The translations under genes were made by a program, and so were the position numbers. A DNA stretch of 64,000 nucleotides from Lampropedia cohaerens (GTDB lineage: Bacteria; Pseudomonadota; Gammaproteobacteria; Burkholderiales; Burkholderiaceae_C): the NCBI RefSeq assembly GCF_001005215.1, contig NZ_LBNQ01000019.1, positions 1 to 64,000 of the forward strand. The letters run 5' to 3'. Of this stretch, positions 1-10,855 are shown piece by piece (position 1 is the first letter of the stretch; every line of letters begins with the position of its first letter). The notes beneath the pieces are model-generated. The model searched no databases, had not been told where the DNA came from, and was given only the letters and a program-made list of their open reading frames with translations.

Positions 1-1
1 A

Positions 2-1192
<1,191 letters not shown>

Positions 1193-1332
1193 TTTGATTC
1201 CTTGCGGTTAAAGAACACGCCCGTGTTCGGGTTTTAGGTCTGCATGCGGCTGCCGGATTCCTGTCCACGGACAAAACAGGGGCGCCGCATCGCAGACCGG
1301 CGCAAGGCCCCAAGGCCCTGCACCAAGGGGGT

Positions 1333-3435
1333 TTACTTGGCGCGCGCGGCGATGATGGCTTCGGCCACGTTCTTGGGCGCTTCCGAGTAGTGCTTGAACT
1401 CCATCGTGTAGGTGGCGCGGCCCTGCGTCATCGAGCGCAGCTGCGTTGCGTAACCGAACATCTCCGACAGCGGTACCTCGGCCTTGATGACCTTGCCGCC
1501 ACCGATCATGTCGTCCATGCCCTGCACCATGCCGCGACGCGACGACAGATCGCCCATCACGTTACCGGCGTACTCTTCCGGAGTTTCCACTTCCACGGCC
1601 ATCATCGGCTCGAGGATGACAGGCTGGGCCTTGCGGGCACCTTCCTTGAAACCGAAGATGGCGGCCATCTTGAAGGCCTGCTCGGACGAGTCGACATCGT
1701 GGTAGGAACCGAAGGTCAGACGCACCTTCACGTCCACCACCGGATAGCCCGCCAGCACGCCGGAAGTCAGCGCTTCCTCAACGCCCTTCTGCACGGCCGG
1801 GATGTACTCGCGCGGCACCACGCCACCCTTGATTTCGTCGACGAACTCGAAGCCCTTGCCCGGCTCCTGCGGCTCCAGCGTGAAGACGACGTGACCGTAC
1901 TGGCCCTTGCCGCCGGACTGGCGCACGAACTTGCCTTCGACGTCCGTAACCGTCTTGCGGATGGTTTCGCGATACGCCACCTGCGGCTTGCCTACGTTGG
2001 CTTCAACGCCGAATTCGCGCTTCATGCGGTCGACGATGATGTCCAGGTGCAGCTCACCCATGCCGGCGATGATGGTCTGCCCGGATTCCTCGTCGGTATT
2101 GACGCGGAACGACGGGTCCTCAGCAGCCAGACGCGACAGCGCAATGCCCATCTTTTCCTGGTCGGCCTTGGACTTGGGTTCAACGGCCTGGCGAATCACC
2201 GGCTCGGGGAACTCCATGCGCTCGAGCGTGATGATGGCCGAGGGATCGCACAGCGTCTCGCCAGTGGTCACGTCCTTCAGACCAACACACGCAGCGATAT
2301 CACCAGCGCGCAGTTCGTCGATCTCATGGCGGTCATTGGCGTGCATCTGCACGATGCGGCCGATGCGCTCCTTCTTGCCCTTGACCGAGTTGTAGACGGT
2401 ATCGCCCTTGGTCAGAACACCGGAGTACACCCGCACAAAGGTGAGCTGGCCGACGAACTGGTCGGTCATCATCTTGAATGCCAGTGCGGAGAACTTCTCG
2501 TCATCGCTGGCCTTGCGCGATGCAGGCTCGCCATTTTCGCCCACGCCCTCGACCGGAGGAATGTCCACCGGCGACGGCAGCAGTTCCACCACCGCATCCA
2601 GCATGCGCTGCACGCCCTTGTTCTTGAAGGCGGAACCACACAGCATCGGTACGATCTCGCCAGCGAGCGTGCGCAGGCGCAGACCCTGCACGATTTCCTG
2701 CTCGGAGAGATCGCCCTCTTCGAGGTACTTGTTCATCAGCTCTTCGCTGGCCTCGGCCGCGGATTCGAGCATCTTCTCGCGCCATTCCTTGGCGGTCTCA
2801 ACCAGGTCCGCAGGAATGTCGACGTAGTCGAACTTCATGCCCTGCGTGGCGTCATCCCACAGGATGCCCTTCATCTTGACCAGATCGACCACACCCTTGA
2901 ACTGGTCCTCGGCACCGATCGGAATGACGATGGGCACGGGGTTGGCTTTGAGGCGATCCACCATCATCTGGCGCACGCGGAAGTAATTCGCGCCGATGCG
3001 GTCCATCTTGTTGACGAACGCAATACGCGGCACCTTGTACTTGTTGGCCTGGCGCCAGACGGTTTCCGACTGGGGCTGCACGCCGCCCACCGAGTCATAG
3101 ACCATCACCGCACCGTCGAGCACGCGCATGGAGCGCTCCACTTCGATGGTGAAGTCCACGTGGCCCGGGGTGTCGATCACGTTGATGCGGTGCTCCGGGA
3201 AGCTGCCATCCATGCCCTTCCAGAACGTCGTCACCGCAGCCGACGTGATGGTGATGCCGCGCTCTTGCTCTTGCGCCATCCAGTCGGTCGTCGCCGCACC
3301 GTCATGCACCTCGCCCAGCTTGTGCGAGAGGCCGGTGTAGAACAGGATGCGCTCGGTAGTGGTGGTCTTGCCGGCGTCGATGTGGGCCGAAATACCGATG
3401 TTGCGATAGCGCTCGATGGGGGTCTTGCGAGCCAT
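1333..3435 (-). CDS. fusA: Elongation factor G
   Basis: This translocation GTPase is about 700 residues long and moves tRNA and mRNA after peptide bond formation; with RRF it also helps recycle ribosomes. The start chosen is the ATG giving [14 protein letters not shown], which has a GGAGTATTGAAT ribosome site; an upstream in-frame extension of eight residues lacks one. The P-loop AHIDAGKT is near residue 17, DTPGHVDF near residue 88 and NKMD near residue 142. Domains II-V follow, including the KGQYGHV and [10 protein letters not shown] segments. It lies in the usual str-operon position between rpsG and tuf. Confidence 0.99.
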   Translation of the reverse strand: MARKTPIERYRNIGISAHIDAGKTTTTERILFYTGLSHKLGEVHDGAATTDWMAQEQERGITITSAAVTTFWKGMDGSFPEHRINVIDTPGHVDFTIEVERSMRVLDGAVMVYDSVGGVQPQSETVWRQANKYKVPRIAFVNKMDRIGANYFRVRQMMVDRLKANPVPIVIPIGAEDQFKGVVDLVKMKGILWDDATQGMKFDYVDIPADLVETAKEWREKMLESAAEASEELMNKYLEEGDLSEQEIVQGLRLRTLAGEIVPMLCGSAFKNKGVQRMLDAVVELLPSPVDIPPVEGVGENGEPASRKASDDEKFSALAFKMMTDQFVGQLTFVRVYSGVLTKGDTVYNSVKGKKERIGRIVQMHANDRHEIDELRAGDIAACVGLKDVTTGETLCDPSAIITLERMEFPEPVIRQAVEPKSKADQEKMGIALSRLAAEDPSFRVNTDEESGQTIIAGMGELHLDIIVDRMKREFGVEANVGKPQVAYRETIRKTVTDVEGKFVRQSGGKGQYGHVVFTLEPQEPGKGFEFVDEIKGGVVPREYIPAVQKGVEEALTSGVLAGYPVVDVKVRLTFGSYHDVDSSEQAFKMAAIFGFKEGARKAQPVILEPMMAVEVETPEEYAGNVMGDLSSRRGMVQGMDDMIGGGKVIKAEVPLSEMFGYATQLRSMTQGRATYTMEFKHYSEAPKNVAEAIIAARAK

Positions 3436-3515
3436 ATTCAATACTCCATGAACAACCAAGAGCCCGCCTGCTGCATTGGGACAGGTCGGGCTCAGGGCCG
3501 CAATTAAAAATCAGA

Positions 3516-3989
3516 TCAGAAGCGGAAGTGGCTGAACGCCTTGTTGGCTTCAGCCATGCGGTGCACCTCATCGCGCTTGCGCATGGCGCCGCCACGGCCT
3601 TCGGTGGCTTCGATCAACTCGTTGGCCAGCCGCTGCGCCATCGACTTCTCGCTGCGCTTGCGGGCCGCTTCCTTGATCCAGCGCATGGCCAGTGCCACGC
3701 GACGCACCGGGCGCACCTCGATCGGAACCTGGTAGTTGGCACCACCGACACGGCGGGACTTCACTTCCACGATTGGCTTGACGTTGTTGATAGCCGTGGT
3801 AAAGACTTCCAGCGGCTCCTTGTCCTTCTGTTTCTCACCAATGATGTCCAGCGCACCATAGATGATGCGCTCGGCCACCGCCTTTTTGCCGCCTTCCATG
3901 ATCACGTTCATGAATTTGGACAGCTCGACATTGCCGTACTTGGGATCCGGCAGGATTTCACGTTTGGGAACTTCGCGACGACGTGGCAT
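3516..3989 (-). CDS. rpsG: 30S ribosomal protein S7
   Basis: This 157-residue primary 16S rRNA binding protein nucleates assembly of the 30S head and lies near the E site. The N-terminus [19 protein letters not shown] and the all-helical core containing [14 protein letters not shown] are diagnostic. A GAGGTGAAAA ribosome site precedes the start. In enterobacteria S7 binds the rpsL-rpsG spacer to repress its own translation; here that spacer is 222 nt, longer than the roughly 100 nt of E. coli, so similar control is possible but not shown. Confidence 0.99.
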   Translation of the reverse strand: MPRRREVPKREILPDPKYGNVELSKFMNVIMEGGKKAVAERIIYGALDIIGEKQKDKEPLEVFTTAINNVKPIVEVKSRRVGGANYQVPIEVRPVRRVALAMRWIKEAARKRSEKSMAQRLANELIEATEGRGGAMRKRDEVHRMAEANKAFSHFRF

Positions 3990-4211
3990 TTTTCACCTCA
4001 AAAATTTGCTTCAGCTGGCGCCATGCGCCATGCAGGCCATCAGGACACTGCACTTACTCGACCCGACCAGACAGCACTCCCGGTTACCGGGCCACTACGT
4101 CTGCACCGCATCGTCACTGCGGAAAGGCAGACACCGTAAACCAAAAGAATGACAAAACAAAAACCGTGACAGGACACCTTTTTACAAGGCCCGCACAGCC
4201 GACTACAGACC

Positions 4212-4589
4212 TTAAGCCTTCTTGGGCCGCTTGGCACCGTACTTGGAACGCGCCTGCTTGCGATCCTTCACGCCCTGCAGGTCCAGCGAACCACGCACGA
4301 TGTGGTAGCGCACACCCGGCAAATCCTTGACACGACCGCCACGCACCAGCACCACACTGTGCTCCTGCAGGTTGTGGCCTTCACCGCCGATGTACGAAAT
4401 GACCTCGAAGCCGTTGGTCAGGCGCACCTTGGCGACCTTACGCAAAGCGGAGTTCGGCTTCTTAGGCGTGGTGGTGTAAACGCGCGTGCAGACGCCGCGG
4501 CGCTGCGGGCACTCCTCCATCGCGGGGCTCTTGGACTTGACGGTCTCAACAGCGCGCCCTTGACGGACTAACTGATTAATCGTTGGCAT
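4212..4589 (-). CDS. rpsL: 30S ribosomal protein S12
   Basis: This 125-residue protein sits at the decoding centre and contributes to accuracy. The start is the ATG giving [12 protein letters not shown]; the much longer upstream open frame runs antisense to hpxO and is not real. The streptomycin-relevant positions are wild type: lysine at 43/44 in [10 protein letters not shown] and lysine 88 in [10 protein letters not shown], so the allele should be sensitive. Asp89 is the residue methylthiolated by RimO in other bacteria. It is the first gene of the str operon, with a good promoter 120-150 bases upstream. Confidence 0.98.
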   Translation of the reverse strand: MPTINQLVRQGRAVETVKSKSPAMEECPQRRGVCTRVYTTTPKKPNSALRKVAKVRLTNGFEVISYIGGEGHNLQEHSVVLVRGGRVKDLPGVRYHIVRGSLDLQGVKDRKQARSKYGAKRPKKA

Positions 4590-4710
4590 TGAATCGAGTT
4601 CCTCAAACGTGATTGCTTGGTTTCTAACATCAGCCCTTGTACCTGCCGCCGCGTGAAGACGACCTGCCGCAATAGGCCAACCCTTCCGCAAAGAATGCGA
4701 AAAGCCCGCC

Positions 4711-4739
4711 ATTATCACATGCTCGTGCGCCTGCAGCAA
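4711..4739 (-). promoter_or_regulatory. Probable sigma-70 promoter of the str operon
   Basis: On the minus strand TTGCTG (4739-4734) and GATAAT (4716-4711) are separated by 17 bases, with a TG one base before the -10 box. This is close to a consensus extended -10 promoter and points at rpsL, leaving a leader of roughly 115 nt. No other element this good lies between rpsL and hpxO. Confidence 0.65.
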
Positions 4740-4863
4740 GTATGGCGCTATTGCTTGCCCGGCGAACCGTGCAATCCTTGCCACAATGCCCGCACGGCAT
4801 TGGGCATGCTTCTTGATTGGCTTAAGGGCGCAAGGCTTCTGCCAACGCCTTACATCCCACCCA

Positions 4864-4896
4864 GAATGCACCATTGCGATGCATTCTCCATTGCGA
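4864..4896 (+). promoter_or_regulatory. Candidate operator upstream of hpxO
   Basis: A 7-bp inverted repeat (GAATGCA / TGCATTC, 9-base spacer) overlaps a 9-bp direct repeat CCATTGCGA whose copies start 17 bases apart. It ends 17 bases before the hpxO ATG, so a bound protein would block initiation or translation. The regulator is unknown. Confidence 0.35.
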
Positions 4897-4913
4897 CAAC
4901 TTGAGAACACACC

Positions 4914-6071
4914 ATGAGAATCACCATCATCGGCGCGGGCATGGGCGGTCTGTCCGCCGGCATCGCGCTCAAGCGTCTGGGCCACGACGTCAAGGTGTTC
5001 GAGAAAGTCTCGGACATCAAGCCCGTGGGGGCCGCCATCTCCCTCTGGTCCAATGGCGTCAAGTGCCTGAACTACCTGGGCCTGCACAGGCAGATTGCCG
5101 CGCTGGGCGGCAACATGGATTCCATGGCCTATGTCGACGGCAAGAGCGGCAAGACGATGACCGCGTTCAGCCTCGCACCGCTGGTTACGCAGATTGGCCA
5201 GCGGCCCTATCCCGTCTCGCGTGCGGCGCTGCAGAACATGCTGATGGACGAGTTTGGCAGGCAGGATGTGACGCTGGGCATGGCGGTCACGGACGTCGAG
5301 GATGACGGCGCGACAGTGACGGCCCGTTTCGCCGATGGCAGCAGCGTGCAAAGCGATCTGCTGATAGGCGCGGATGGCACGCATTCGACCGTGCGTGGCT
5401 ACGTGCTTGGCGAGCAGCCCGAGCGGCGCTATGCCGGCTACGTGAACTGGAACGGCCTGGTCGAGATCGACCCGGCCATCGCCCCCGCAGACCGGTGGAC
5501 CACCTTCGTCGGCGAAGGCAAGCGCGTGTCGGTGATGCCGATTGCGGGCAACCAGTTCTACTTCTTCTTCGACGTACCCTTGCCCCTGGGCCTGCCCAAC
5601 GAGCGCGAGCACTACAAGGCGCTGCTGCGCGAATACTTCCAGGGCTGGACGCCGCAGATTCAGCTGCTGATCGACCGCATCGATCCCGCCGCCACCAATC
5701 GTGTGGAAATCCACGATATCGAGCCCTTCATGCAGTGGACCAGAGGCCGTGTGGCGTTGCTGGGCGATGCGGCGCACAGCACCACGCCCGACATTGGGCA
5801 AGGCGGCTGCCAGGCCATGGAGGATGCCATCGTGCTGGCCCATGCGCTGCAGACCAACACCCTGGGCATTGAGGATGCATTGCAACGCTATGCCAAGCGC
5901 CGCGCGCCCCGCGCAGGCGAGCTGGTGCTGCGCGCGCGCAAGCGCTGCGACGTCACCCATGCCAAGGACCCGGCGATCACGCAGGCCTGGTACGACAGCC
6001 TCTGGCAGGAGGATGGTCACACCATCATTCGCGGCATCGTCGGCAACATGCTCGGCAGCCCTTTCGACTGA
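4914..6071 (+). CDS. hpxO: FAD-dependent urate hydroxylase (HpxO type)
   Basis: This 385-residue class A flavoprotein monooxygenase is predicted to convert urate to 5-hydroxyisourate with NADH and O2. It has the N-terminal FAD motif [10 protein letters not shown] (residues 7-16), [10 protein letters not shown] near 152-161, and [15 protein letters not shown] at 284-298. Similarity to Klebsiella HpxO is recognisable along its whole length, including the [16 protein letters not shown] block (171-186). Arg204 and Tyr216, the residues tied to urate hydroxylation in Klebsiella HpxO, fall at the same numbers. No HIU hydrolase or OHCU decarboxylase gene is next to it. It converges with the carbamoylase gene 22 bases away. 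The ribosome site is weak. Confidence 0.9.
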   Translation: MRITIIGAGMGGLSAGIALKRLGHDVKVFEKVSDIKPVGAAISLWSNGVKCLNYLGLHRQIAALGGNMDSMAYVDGKSGKTMTAFSLAPLVTQIGQRPYPVSRAALQNMLMDEFGRQDVTLGMAVTDVEDDGATVTARFADGSSVQSDLLIGADGTHSTVRGYVLGEQPERRYAGYVNWNGLVEIDPAIAPADRWTTFVGEGKRVSVMPIAGNQFYFFFDVPLPLGLPNEREHYKALLREYFQGWTPQIQLLIDRIDPAATNRVEIHDIEPFMQWTRGRVALLGDAAHSTTPDIGQGGCQAMEDAIVLAHALQTNTLGIEDALQRYAKRRAPRAGELVLRARKRCDVTHAKDPAITQAWYDSLWQEDGHTIIRGIVGNMLGSPFD

Positions 6072-6092
6072 CCGCATCCCGACGATGCGGCG

Positions 6093-7052
6093 TTATCTGT
6101 CAACGCCCCACTGGGTGCCGTCGGCAGCCAGCGTTTCGCCCTTTTTCTCGGTGATCAAACCGTAGGCATGGGGCTGGCGATGCAGGTCGAAATTGAAGGT
6201 CGTGCGCTTGTAGACGGCGCACCAGTCGAGGTCACAGCGCGCAAGCTGAACCTCGTCATCCTTGGTGATGCAGCGCGCCACCACCTCCCCTGAGGGAGCA
6301 ACGATGCAACTGCCGCCTATGCTGTCGACCCCCTCTTCCAATCCAGCCTTGGCCACTCCGACGGCCCACATCCCGTTCTGGTAGGCCCCGGCCTGCAGCG
6401 AGAGCTGGTTGTGAAACAGCGAAAGATCGTCATGCTGGGGCGCTGGCGCGTTGTGCACCGGCGTGTTGTAGCCGATGAACACCATCTCGCATCCCTGCAG
6501 GGCCAGCACGCGATAGGTCTCCGCCCAGCGCCGGTCGTTGCACAGCGCCATGCCCATCACGCCACCGAATGCCCGGCGCACGTGAAAACCGGGGCCCGGC
6601 TCGAAGTAGCGTTTCTCCAGATGCTGGAAGCGCCGCCAGGGCTCGTGCTCGCTGTGGCCAGGCAGATGCACCTTGCGGTACTTGTCGACGATCTCGCCCC
6701 TAGTGTTGACCAGTATGGCGGTGTTGTAGCGATGCAGCCCGTCGGCCTCACGTGCCAGCTCCGCATACCCGAGGTAGAAACCAATCTCCAACTGCCGCGC
6801 CAGATCAAACAGCGGCTGCGTGGCGATATTGGGCATGCTGGTCTCGTAGAAGCTGTGCAGCTCCTGCACATCGTCGATGTACCAGCGCGGGAAAAACGTG
6901 GTCAGGGCCAGTTCGGGATAAACGATGATCTGTGCGCCCAGCGACTTGGCCTCGCGCATCATCGTGCACAGCCGCTTGACCACTGCAGTGCGGCTGTCGG
7001 CGCGCTGGATCGGGCCCAACTGGCCCATTGCGACGTTGAGGTGGCGACTCAT
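6093..7052 (-). CDS. N-carbamoyl-D-amino-acid hydrolase family protein (carbon-nitrogen hydrolase)
   Basis: This 319-residue cytoplasmic nitrilase-superfamily enzyme is predicted to hydrolyse an N-carbamoyl group to an amine, CO2 and ammonia. The Glu-Lys-Cys triad is Glu47 (VYPELALTTFFPRW), Lys127 (KYRKVHLPG) and Cys171 (ALCNDRRW), essentially the numbering of Agrobacterium D-carbamoylase. Arg174 and Arg175, which bind the substrate carboxylate in that enzyme, are kept. It is the last gene of a minus-strand group with an M20 carbamoylase and diaminopropionate ammonia-lyase. The substrate could therefore be a ureido acid from purine or ureido-amino-acid breakdown, not a hydantoin product. Activity is well supported; the substrate is inferred. 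Confidence 0.85.
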   Translation of the reverse strand: MSRHLNVAMGQLGPIQRADSRTAVVKRLCTMMREAKSLGAQIIVYPELALTTFFPRWYIDDVQELHSFYETSMPNIATQPLFDLARQLEIGFYLGYAELAREADGLHRYNTAILVNTRGEIVDKYRKVHLPGHSEHEPWRRFQHLEKRYFEPGPGFHVRRAFGGVMGMALCNDRRWAETYRVLALQGCEMVFIGYNTPVHNAPAPQHDDLSLFHNQLSLQAGAYQNGMWAVGVAKAGLEEGVDSIGGSCIVAPSGEVVARCITKDDEVQLARCDLDWCAVYKRTTFNFDLHRQPHAYGLITEKKGETLAADGTQWGVDR

Positions 7053-7076
7053 GACGATTTCTCAGGTGGGGAGGTT

Positions 7077-8300
7077 TCAGCGATTGGCGCGTTCGAGCAC
7101 GGCCTGCAAAAGGACTTGCGCACCGCGCCCGAGATCAGCTGGCGGCGTGTATTCATGCACGTTGTGACTCACGCCATCGACGCTGGGCACGAAAATCATG
7201 GCGGCAGGGCAAATACGCGCCAGCATTTGCGCATCGTGCCCCGCCCCGCTGGGCAGGCGCAGCGTTGACAACCCCGCCTGCTTCGCATGGCGCTCAATGC
7301 TCGCGATCATTTCCGCATCAAAGGCTACCGGTGCGAAGTCCGCCAGCACCTGCGTCTGCAGCTGCACGCCATGGGCAGTGGCGCACTGCATCGCATAGGC
7401 GTGCAATTGCGCGCGGGCGGCGGCCAGCACCTGTGCATCGGTATTGCGCAGGTCCACCGTCATACTGGCCTCGGCAGCGATGACGTTGACCAGATTGGGC
7501 TCCAGCTCCAGGCTGCCCACAGTCGCCAGCTGCCCGCCACCCATCCGCTGGACCAGGTCGTGGACGAATGCCGCCGTGCGCATGGCCGCCATACCGGCAT
7601 CGCGACGCAGGTGCATCGGGGTGGTGCCTGCATGGTTGGATTTGCCTGAGAACGTCAGCCGCGTCCAATAGATGCCCTGCACGCCCTCGACTACGCCGAT
7701 CTGAATGCCTGCCTGATCGAGCACCGGCCCCTGTTCAATGTGCAACTCGAAATAGCTGTCGACTGCGGGCTGCCCGACCTGTGCAGCGCCATCGTAGCCA
7801 ATGCGGATCAGTTCCTCGCCCAGCAACGGGCCGTCGACGGCTCGCGTCTGCAGCGCCTGCTCAAGAGGCAAACCTCCCACGTAGACCAGGCTGCCGAGCA
7901 TGTCCGGCTGAAACCGCGCGCCCTCCTCATTGGTAAAGAATGCCACCGCCAGGGGTCTGCGCGTGCGTACGCCAGCTTGGCGCAGCGTGCGTACGACCTC
8001 CAGCCCTGCCATCACGCCCAGATTGCCGTCGTACAGCCCACCGGTGCGCACCGTGTCGATGTGCGAGCCCATCATCACCGGGGGAAGATCCTCGCTACCG
8101 GCATAGGTTGCGATGACGTTGCCAATGGCATCCACCTGCACCTGCATATCCAGTGCGCGCATCTGCGCCACCGTCCAGTCCCGCGCGGCCTGATCGGCAT
8201 CGGTCAACGCCAGACGGTTGACACCTCCGCCCGGTAAGGCCCCGAACTGGCCAAGGGTCTGCAGGCTGTCCAGCAGCCGCTGGGTATCAATGTGCAGCAT
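7077..8300 (-). CDS. M20 family amidase: allantoate amidohydrolase / N-carbamoyl-amino-acid hydrolase
   Basis: This 407-residue dimetal hydrolase is of the AllC/HyuC/beta-ureidopropionase group. Visible metal and substrate motifs are GSHIDTV near residue 90, NEEGARF near 135, ELHIEQGP near 200, SNHAGTTPM near 235 and SGAGHDAQ near 350. The NEEG and GSLVYVGG stretches resemble carbamoyl-L-amino-acid hydrolases more than enteric AllC, so both activities stay open. The start is the ATG giving MLHIDTQRLL; it overlaps the end of the ammonia-lyase gene by 14 bases, implying translational coupling. The neighbouring carbamoylase and HpxO suggest a ureide substrate. Confidence 0.82.
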   Translation of the reverse strand: MLHIDTQRLLDSLQTLGQFGALPGGGVNRLALTDADQAARDWTVAQMRALDMQVQVDAIGNVIATYAGSEDLPPVMMGSHIDTVRTGGLYDGNLGVMAGLEVVRTLRQAGVRTRRPLAVAFFTNEEGARFQPDMLGSLVYVGGLPLEQALQTRAVDGPLLGEELIRIGYDGAAQVGQPAVDSYFELHIEQGPVLDQAGIQIGVVEGVQGIYWTRLTFSGKSNHAGTTPMHLRRDAGMAAMRTAAFVHDLVQRMGGGQLATVGSLELEPNLVNVIAAEASMTVDLRNTDAQVLAAARAQLHAYAMQCATAHGVQLQTQVLADFAPVAFDAEMIASIERHAKQAGLSTLRLPSGAGHDAQMLARICPAAMIFVPSVDGVSHNVHEYTPPADLGRGAQVLLQAVLERANR

Positions 8301-9546
8301 GGTGAACCTCTGCCGTAGCGTCTGTTGCCTGCGCCGGTACGAGCTGCGCATAAAGCGTGGGGTCCGTATCGCGCTCGCTGCCAATGAAAAACAGCCTGCT
8401 GTCAGGCGCGATTCCCAGCTGGGCCCGCTGCGCCGCATCTTGCGCGATGGCAATGGCAGCGGCGAGACCGGCCGTGGCGGACTCGCCCGCAACGATGGCC
8501 GGATCGCCAGGCAGCGGGCTGGCCAGCAGACGCATGACTGCGACCGCTGCGGCGTCATCGACCGTCACAAATGCGTCTGCGCCCTGCTGCAGGATCTCCC
8601 AGGCCAACAGCGATACCTCCCCGCAGGCCAGGCCGGCCATGAGGGTATCCAGCGCCCCGGTCACTGGCGTCAGGCGCTGCGCTTGCGCGCTCCGGTACAG
8701 ACAGTCAGCCTTGTCCGGCTCGACCACGACGAATGTCGGGCGATGCCTGCCGGCCTGCCTTGCGCGCTCCCAGAACCAGGCGCAGACGGCGGCGGCAAAA
8801 CCACCGACGCCCGCCTGGATGAAGACATGGGTCGGCCACTGCGCCCATTGCCCGGAGGCTTCCTCGACCATGCATTGGTAGCCCTGCATGACGTCACGCG
8901 GCACCTCTGTGTAGCCAGGATACGAGGTGTCGGAAATGACATGCCAGCCGTTAGCCTGTGCCTGCTGCGCGGCCTGCCGCACCGAGTCGTCATAGTTGCC
9001 CTCCGTTCGCACGACCTGCGCGCCGTAGCGGGCGATGGCATCGGCGCGTCCGGCGCTCACGGTGGCATGAACAAAGATCACACACTGGCAGCCGAACATC
9101 TTCGCCCCCCATGCAACCGAGCGGCCATGATTGCCATCGGTCGCACAGGTCACCGTGACCGATGCACTGACCTGACGCACCTTTGGATCGTCCAGCTCAG
9201 ACAGCGTCACCGCCCTGCCAAGCTGGTGGCTGGCCACCCGGCAAAGCTGGCGCGCCACGGCATACGCGCCGCCCAGCGCCTTGAAACTGCCCAGCCCGAA
9301 GCGTCCGCCCTCGTCCTTGTAGTCGATGCGCGCCACGCCCAGTTGCCGCGCCAGCGCAGGCAAACCATGCAAAGGCGTTGGCGCGTAGCCTGGCCAGGCA
9401 GTAATGGCTGCGTGCGCGCTCGCCAGTGCGGCGCGGCTGAGAATCGCCTCGCGTCTGGCACCGTATGGCTGCTGTGGCGCCAGCGCCGGGTTGCGCAACA
9501 TGCGCGCGCGAAGTGCAGGCACGACCGATGTCGGTGGGGATGTCAT
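8287..9546 (-). CDS. 2,3-Diaminopropionate ammonia-lyase
   Basis: This 419-residue fold-type II PLP enzyme is predicted to split 2,3-diaminopropionate into pyruvate and two ammonia. The YKDEGGRFGLGSFKALGG motif (residues 76-93) is typical of the family and places the PLP lysine at Lys89. The phosphate-binding segment is near DGNHGRSVAWG, and a GESATAGLAA stretch follows near 365. A GAAAGG ribosome site precedes the ATG. It overlaps the downstream amidohydrolase and follows rpiR by 90 bases. In enteric genomes the homologue YgeX accompanies hydrolases of purine and ureide catabolism, which matches this setting. Confidence 0.9.
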   Translation of the reverse strand: MTSPPTSVVPALRARMLRNPALAPQQPYGARREAILSRAALASAHAAITAWPGYAPTPLHGLPALARQLGVARIDYKDEGGRFGLGSFKALGGAYAVARQLCRVASHQLGRAVTLSELDDPKVRQVSASVTVTCATDGNHGRSVAWGAKMFGCQCVIFVHATVSAGRADAIARYGAQVVRTEGNYDDSVRQAAQQAQANGWHVISDTSYPGYTEVPRDVMQGYQCMVEEASGQWAQWPTHVFIQAGVGGFAAAVCAWFWERARQAGRHRPTFVVVEPDKADCLYRSAQAQRLTPVTGALDTLMAGLACGEVSLLAWEILQQGADAFVTVDDAAAVAVMRLLASPLPGDPAIVAGESATAGLAAAIAIAQDAAQRAQLGIAPDSRLFFIGSERDTDPTLYAQLVPAQATDATAEVHHAAH

Positions 9547-9636
9547 GGAACAAGCCTTTCAGAATAAACAGTAAAAAACACTGAGTGACAGCGCCGAGCT
9601 CCCGCGGTGTGCCACGTGAAGCCCGGCTACGCCCGC

Positions 9637-10524
9637 TCATGGGCCTCCGTCAAGATCGCCGATCTGCTGGTGCAGCACCTCAATGGCTGCCAGGCGCTGA
9701 CGTGTGCCACGTGTATCGCTGCGTGCCATGGCCTCGGCCATGTAATGGATCAGCGAAAACGCCGCCAGGTGGGAATCGAACAGGTGATGGCGCGGATTGG
9801 GGCAGCACAGACAGGTATCGGCCAGAGGCACCAGATCCGACGCGGCAGCATCGGTCAGCAGCAGCACCCGAGCCCCTTGCAAGCGTGCAGCGCGCATCCA
9901 CGGCAGCAACTGGCTGGCGCGGCGCCGAAAATCCATGACCACGACCCAATCCCCCTTGCGCAGCTGGCTCAGCAATTCACTGGCACGCGCGGCGGCATCG
10001 GCGAGCAGAAACACCTCGTTGCGCAACTGCAGCCACAGTGCCTGTGCATAGATTGCAGGCACATGGCTGGCGCGCATCCCAAGCACGAAAACACGCCGGG
10101 CTCTATACAGCTTTTCCACGGCAGCATCGATCTGCGCTTGCGTCAACGTCTCCTGCAAGGCTTCAAGCTGCTGTATCTGCAGGCTTGCATGCGCGGACCA
10201 TGCCGCATCCGCACCGCGCGCGGGTGCGCTGGCGCGCGCCCTGCGGCCTGCCGCGGCCGCATTGCGCGCCAGCGGCGAGTCACCCAGTTGCGCACGCTGC
10301 TCGCGCCGCAGCTCCTGAAAATTGCGGTATCCCAGCTTCTGAAAACAACGTGCCGCGCCTGCAGGCGAGATCCCCGCCAGTGTTGCCAACTCACGTGCGG
10401 TAAAGCCAGCCATCGAAAACCCAGGCTGTACAAGCACCTGCGCCAGCTTGCGCTCGGACTCCGACAGCTGGGCCCAGCGCGCCTGGATACGTTGTGACAA
10501 CGACCCCTTGGCCGCTGGCGACAT
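9637..10524 (-). CDS. RpiR/MurR family transcriptional regulator (HTH plus SIS domain)
   Basis: This is a DNA-binding regulator of about 295 residues from the ATG giving MSPAAKGSLSQRI; a 28-residue upstream extension is possible. The N-terminal helix-turn-helix contains TARELATLAGISPAGAARCFQKLGY. The C-terminal SIS domain begins near YRARRVFVLGMRASH and would bind a ligand, classically a sugar phosphate but in catabolic clusters often a pathway intermediate. It heads the lyase/hydrolase group and faces the amino acid ABC operon across a spacer with two palindromes. The likely role is local control of both units. Confidence 0.88.
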   Translation of the reverse strand: MSPAAKGSLSQRIQARWAQLSESERKLAQVLVQPGFSMAGFTARELATLAGISPAGAARCFQKLGYRNFQELRREQRAQLGDSPLARNAAAAGRRARASAPARGADAAWSAHASLQIQQLEALQETLTQAQIDAAVEKLYRARRVFVLGMRASHVPAIYAQALWLQLRNEVFLLADAAARASELLSQLRKGDWVVVMDFRRRASQLLPWMRAARLQGARVLLLTDAAASDLVPLADTCLCCPNPRHHLFDSHLAAFSLIHYMAEAMARSDTRGTRQRLAAIEVLHQQIGDLDGGP

Positions 10525-10692
10525 CACGCGACCGTCCGCGAAGTCCGCCAATCCGCCAGGCGCCCCATTACGGGGATATGCGCCGCTTTGTCGTGCCACC
10601 CCAACCAATGCACACCAAAATGGTGCTGCAACACCTCACCACACAACGCCATCGTCGCCATCCCGGCACCTTTCATCGCGAACCTGCCATAA

Positions 10693-10706
10693 GAAATATT
10701 TATTCC
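10693..10706. promoter_or_regulatory. Candidate RpiR operator, copy 1
   Basis: GAAATATTTATTCC is an imperfect palindrome of the form GRAAT-N4-ATTCC. It lies 30 bases, about three helical turns, before the second copy. Confidence 0.5.
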
Positions 10707-10722
10707 ATTGCATTTAAAGAAC

Positions 10723-10736
10723 GGAATATTCATTCC
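10723..10736. promoter_or_regulatory. Candidate RpiR operator, copy 2
   Basis: GGAATATTCATTCC is a GGAAT-N4-ATTCC palindrome with perfect arms. Together with copy 1 and the shared downstream CATTG it forms a direct repeat, typical of two dimers bound on one face of DNA. Confidence 0.55.
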
Positions 10737-10855
10737 ATTGGCAAGCACATTCGATGCCAGCTGCGTGGCGCACTCTGCACACTGTTCATGGTCAACGTTG
10801 GCACAGGGATTGCATGAAACGCCGTATTCCTTATCCCTTGACAGAAAGCCTTGCC

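Larger units (their letters stand above)
4590..4913. other. Divergent intergenic region, rpsL / hpxO
   Basis: This 324-base gap holds the str-operon promoter on the minus strand. Near the hpxO start are an inverted repeat GAATGCA-N9-TGCATTC (4864-4886) and a direct repeat CCATTGCGA (4871-4879 and 4888-4896). Small open frames in the gap show no recognisable protein. Confidence 0.6.
10525..10855. other. Divergent control region, rpiR / amino acid ABC operon
   Basis: This 331-base spacer is noticeably AT-rich around 10680-10740 compared with its flanks. It contains the two candidate RpiR operators and probably both promoters. The first 84 bases next to rpiR may encode an N-terminal extension. 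No separate gene is supported. Confidence 0.6.

Noticed and set aside
1390-3507. 705-codon plus-strand frame opposite fusA.
   Set aside because: It mirrors fusA codon structure; the protein is low-complexity and lacks any domain.
4590-6077. N-terminal extension of the rpsL frame to 621 codons.
   Set aside because: The extension is antisense to hpxO and crosses the str promoter; S12 starts at 4589.
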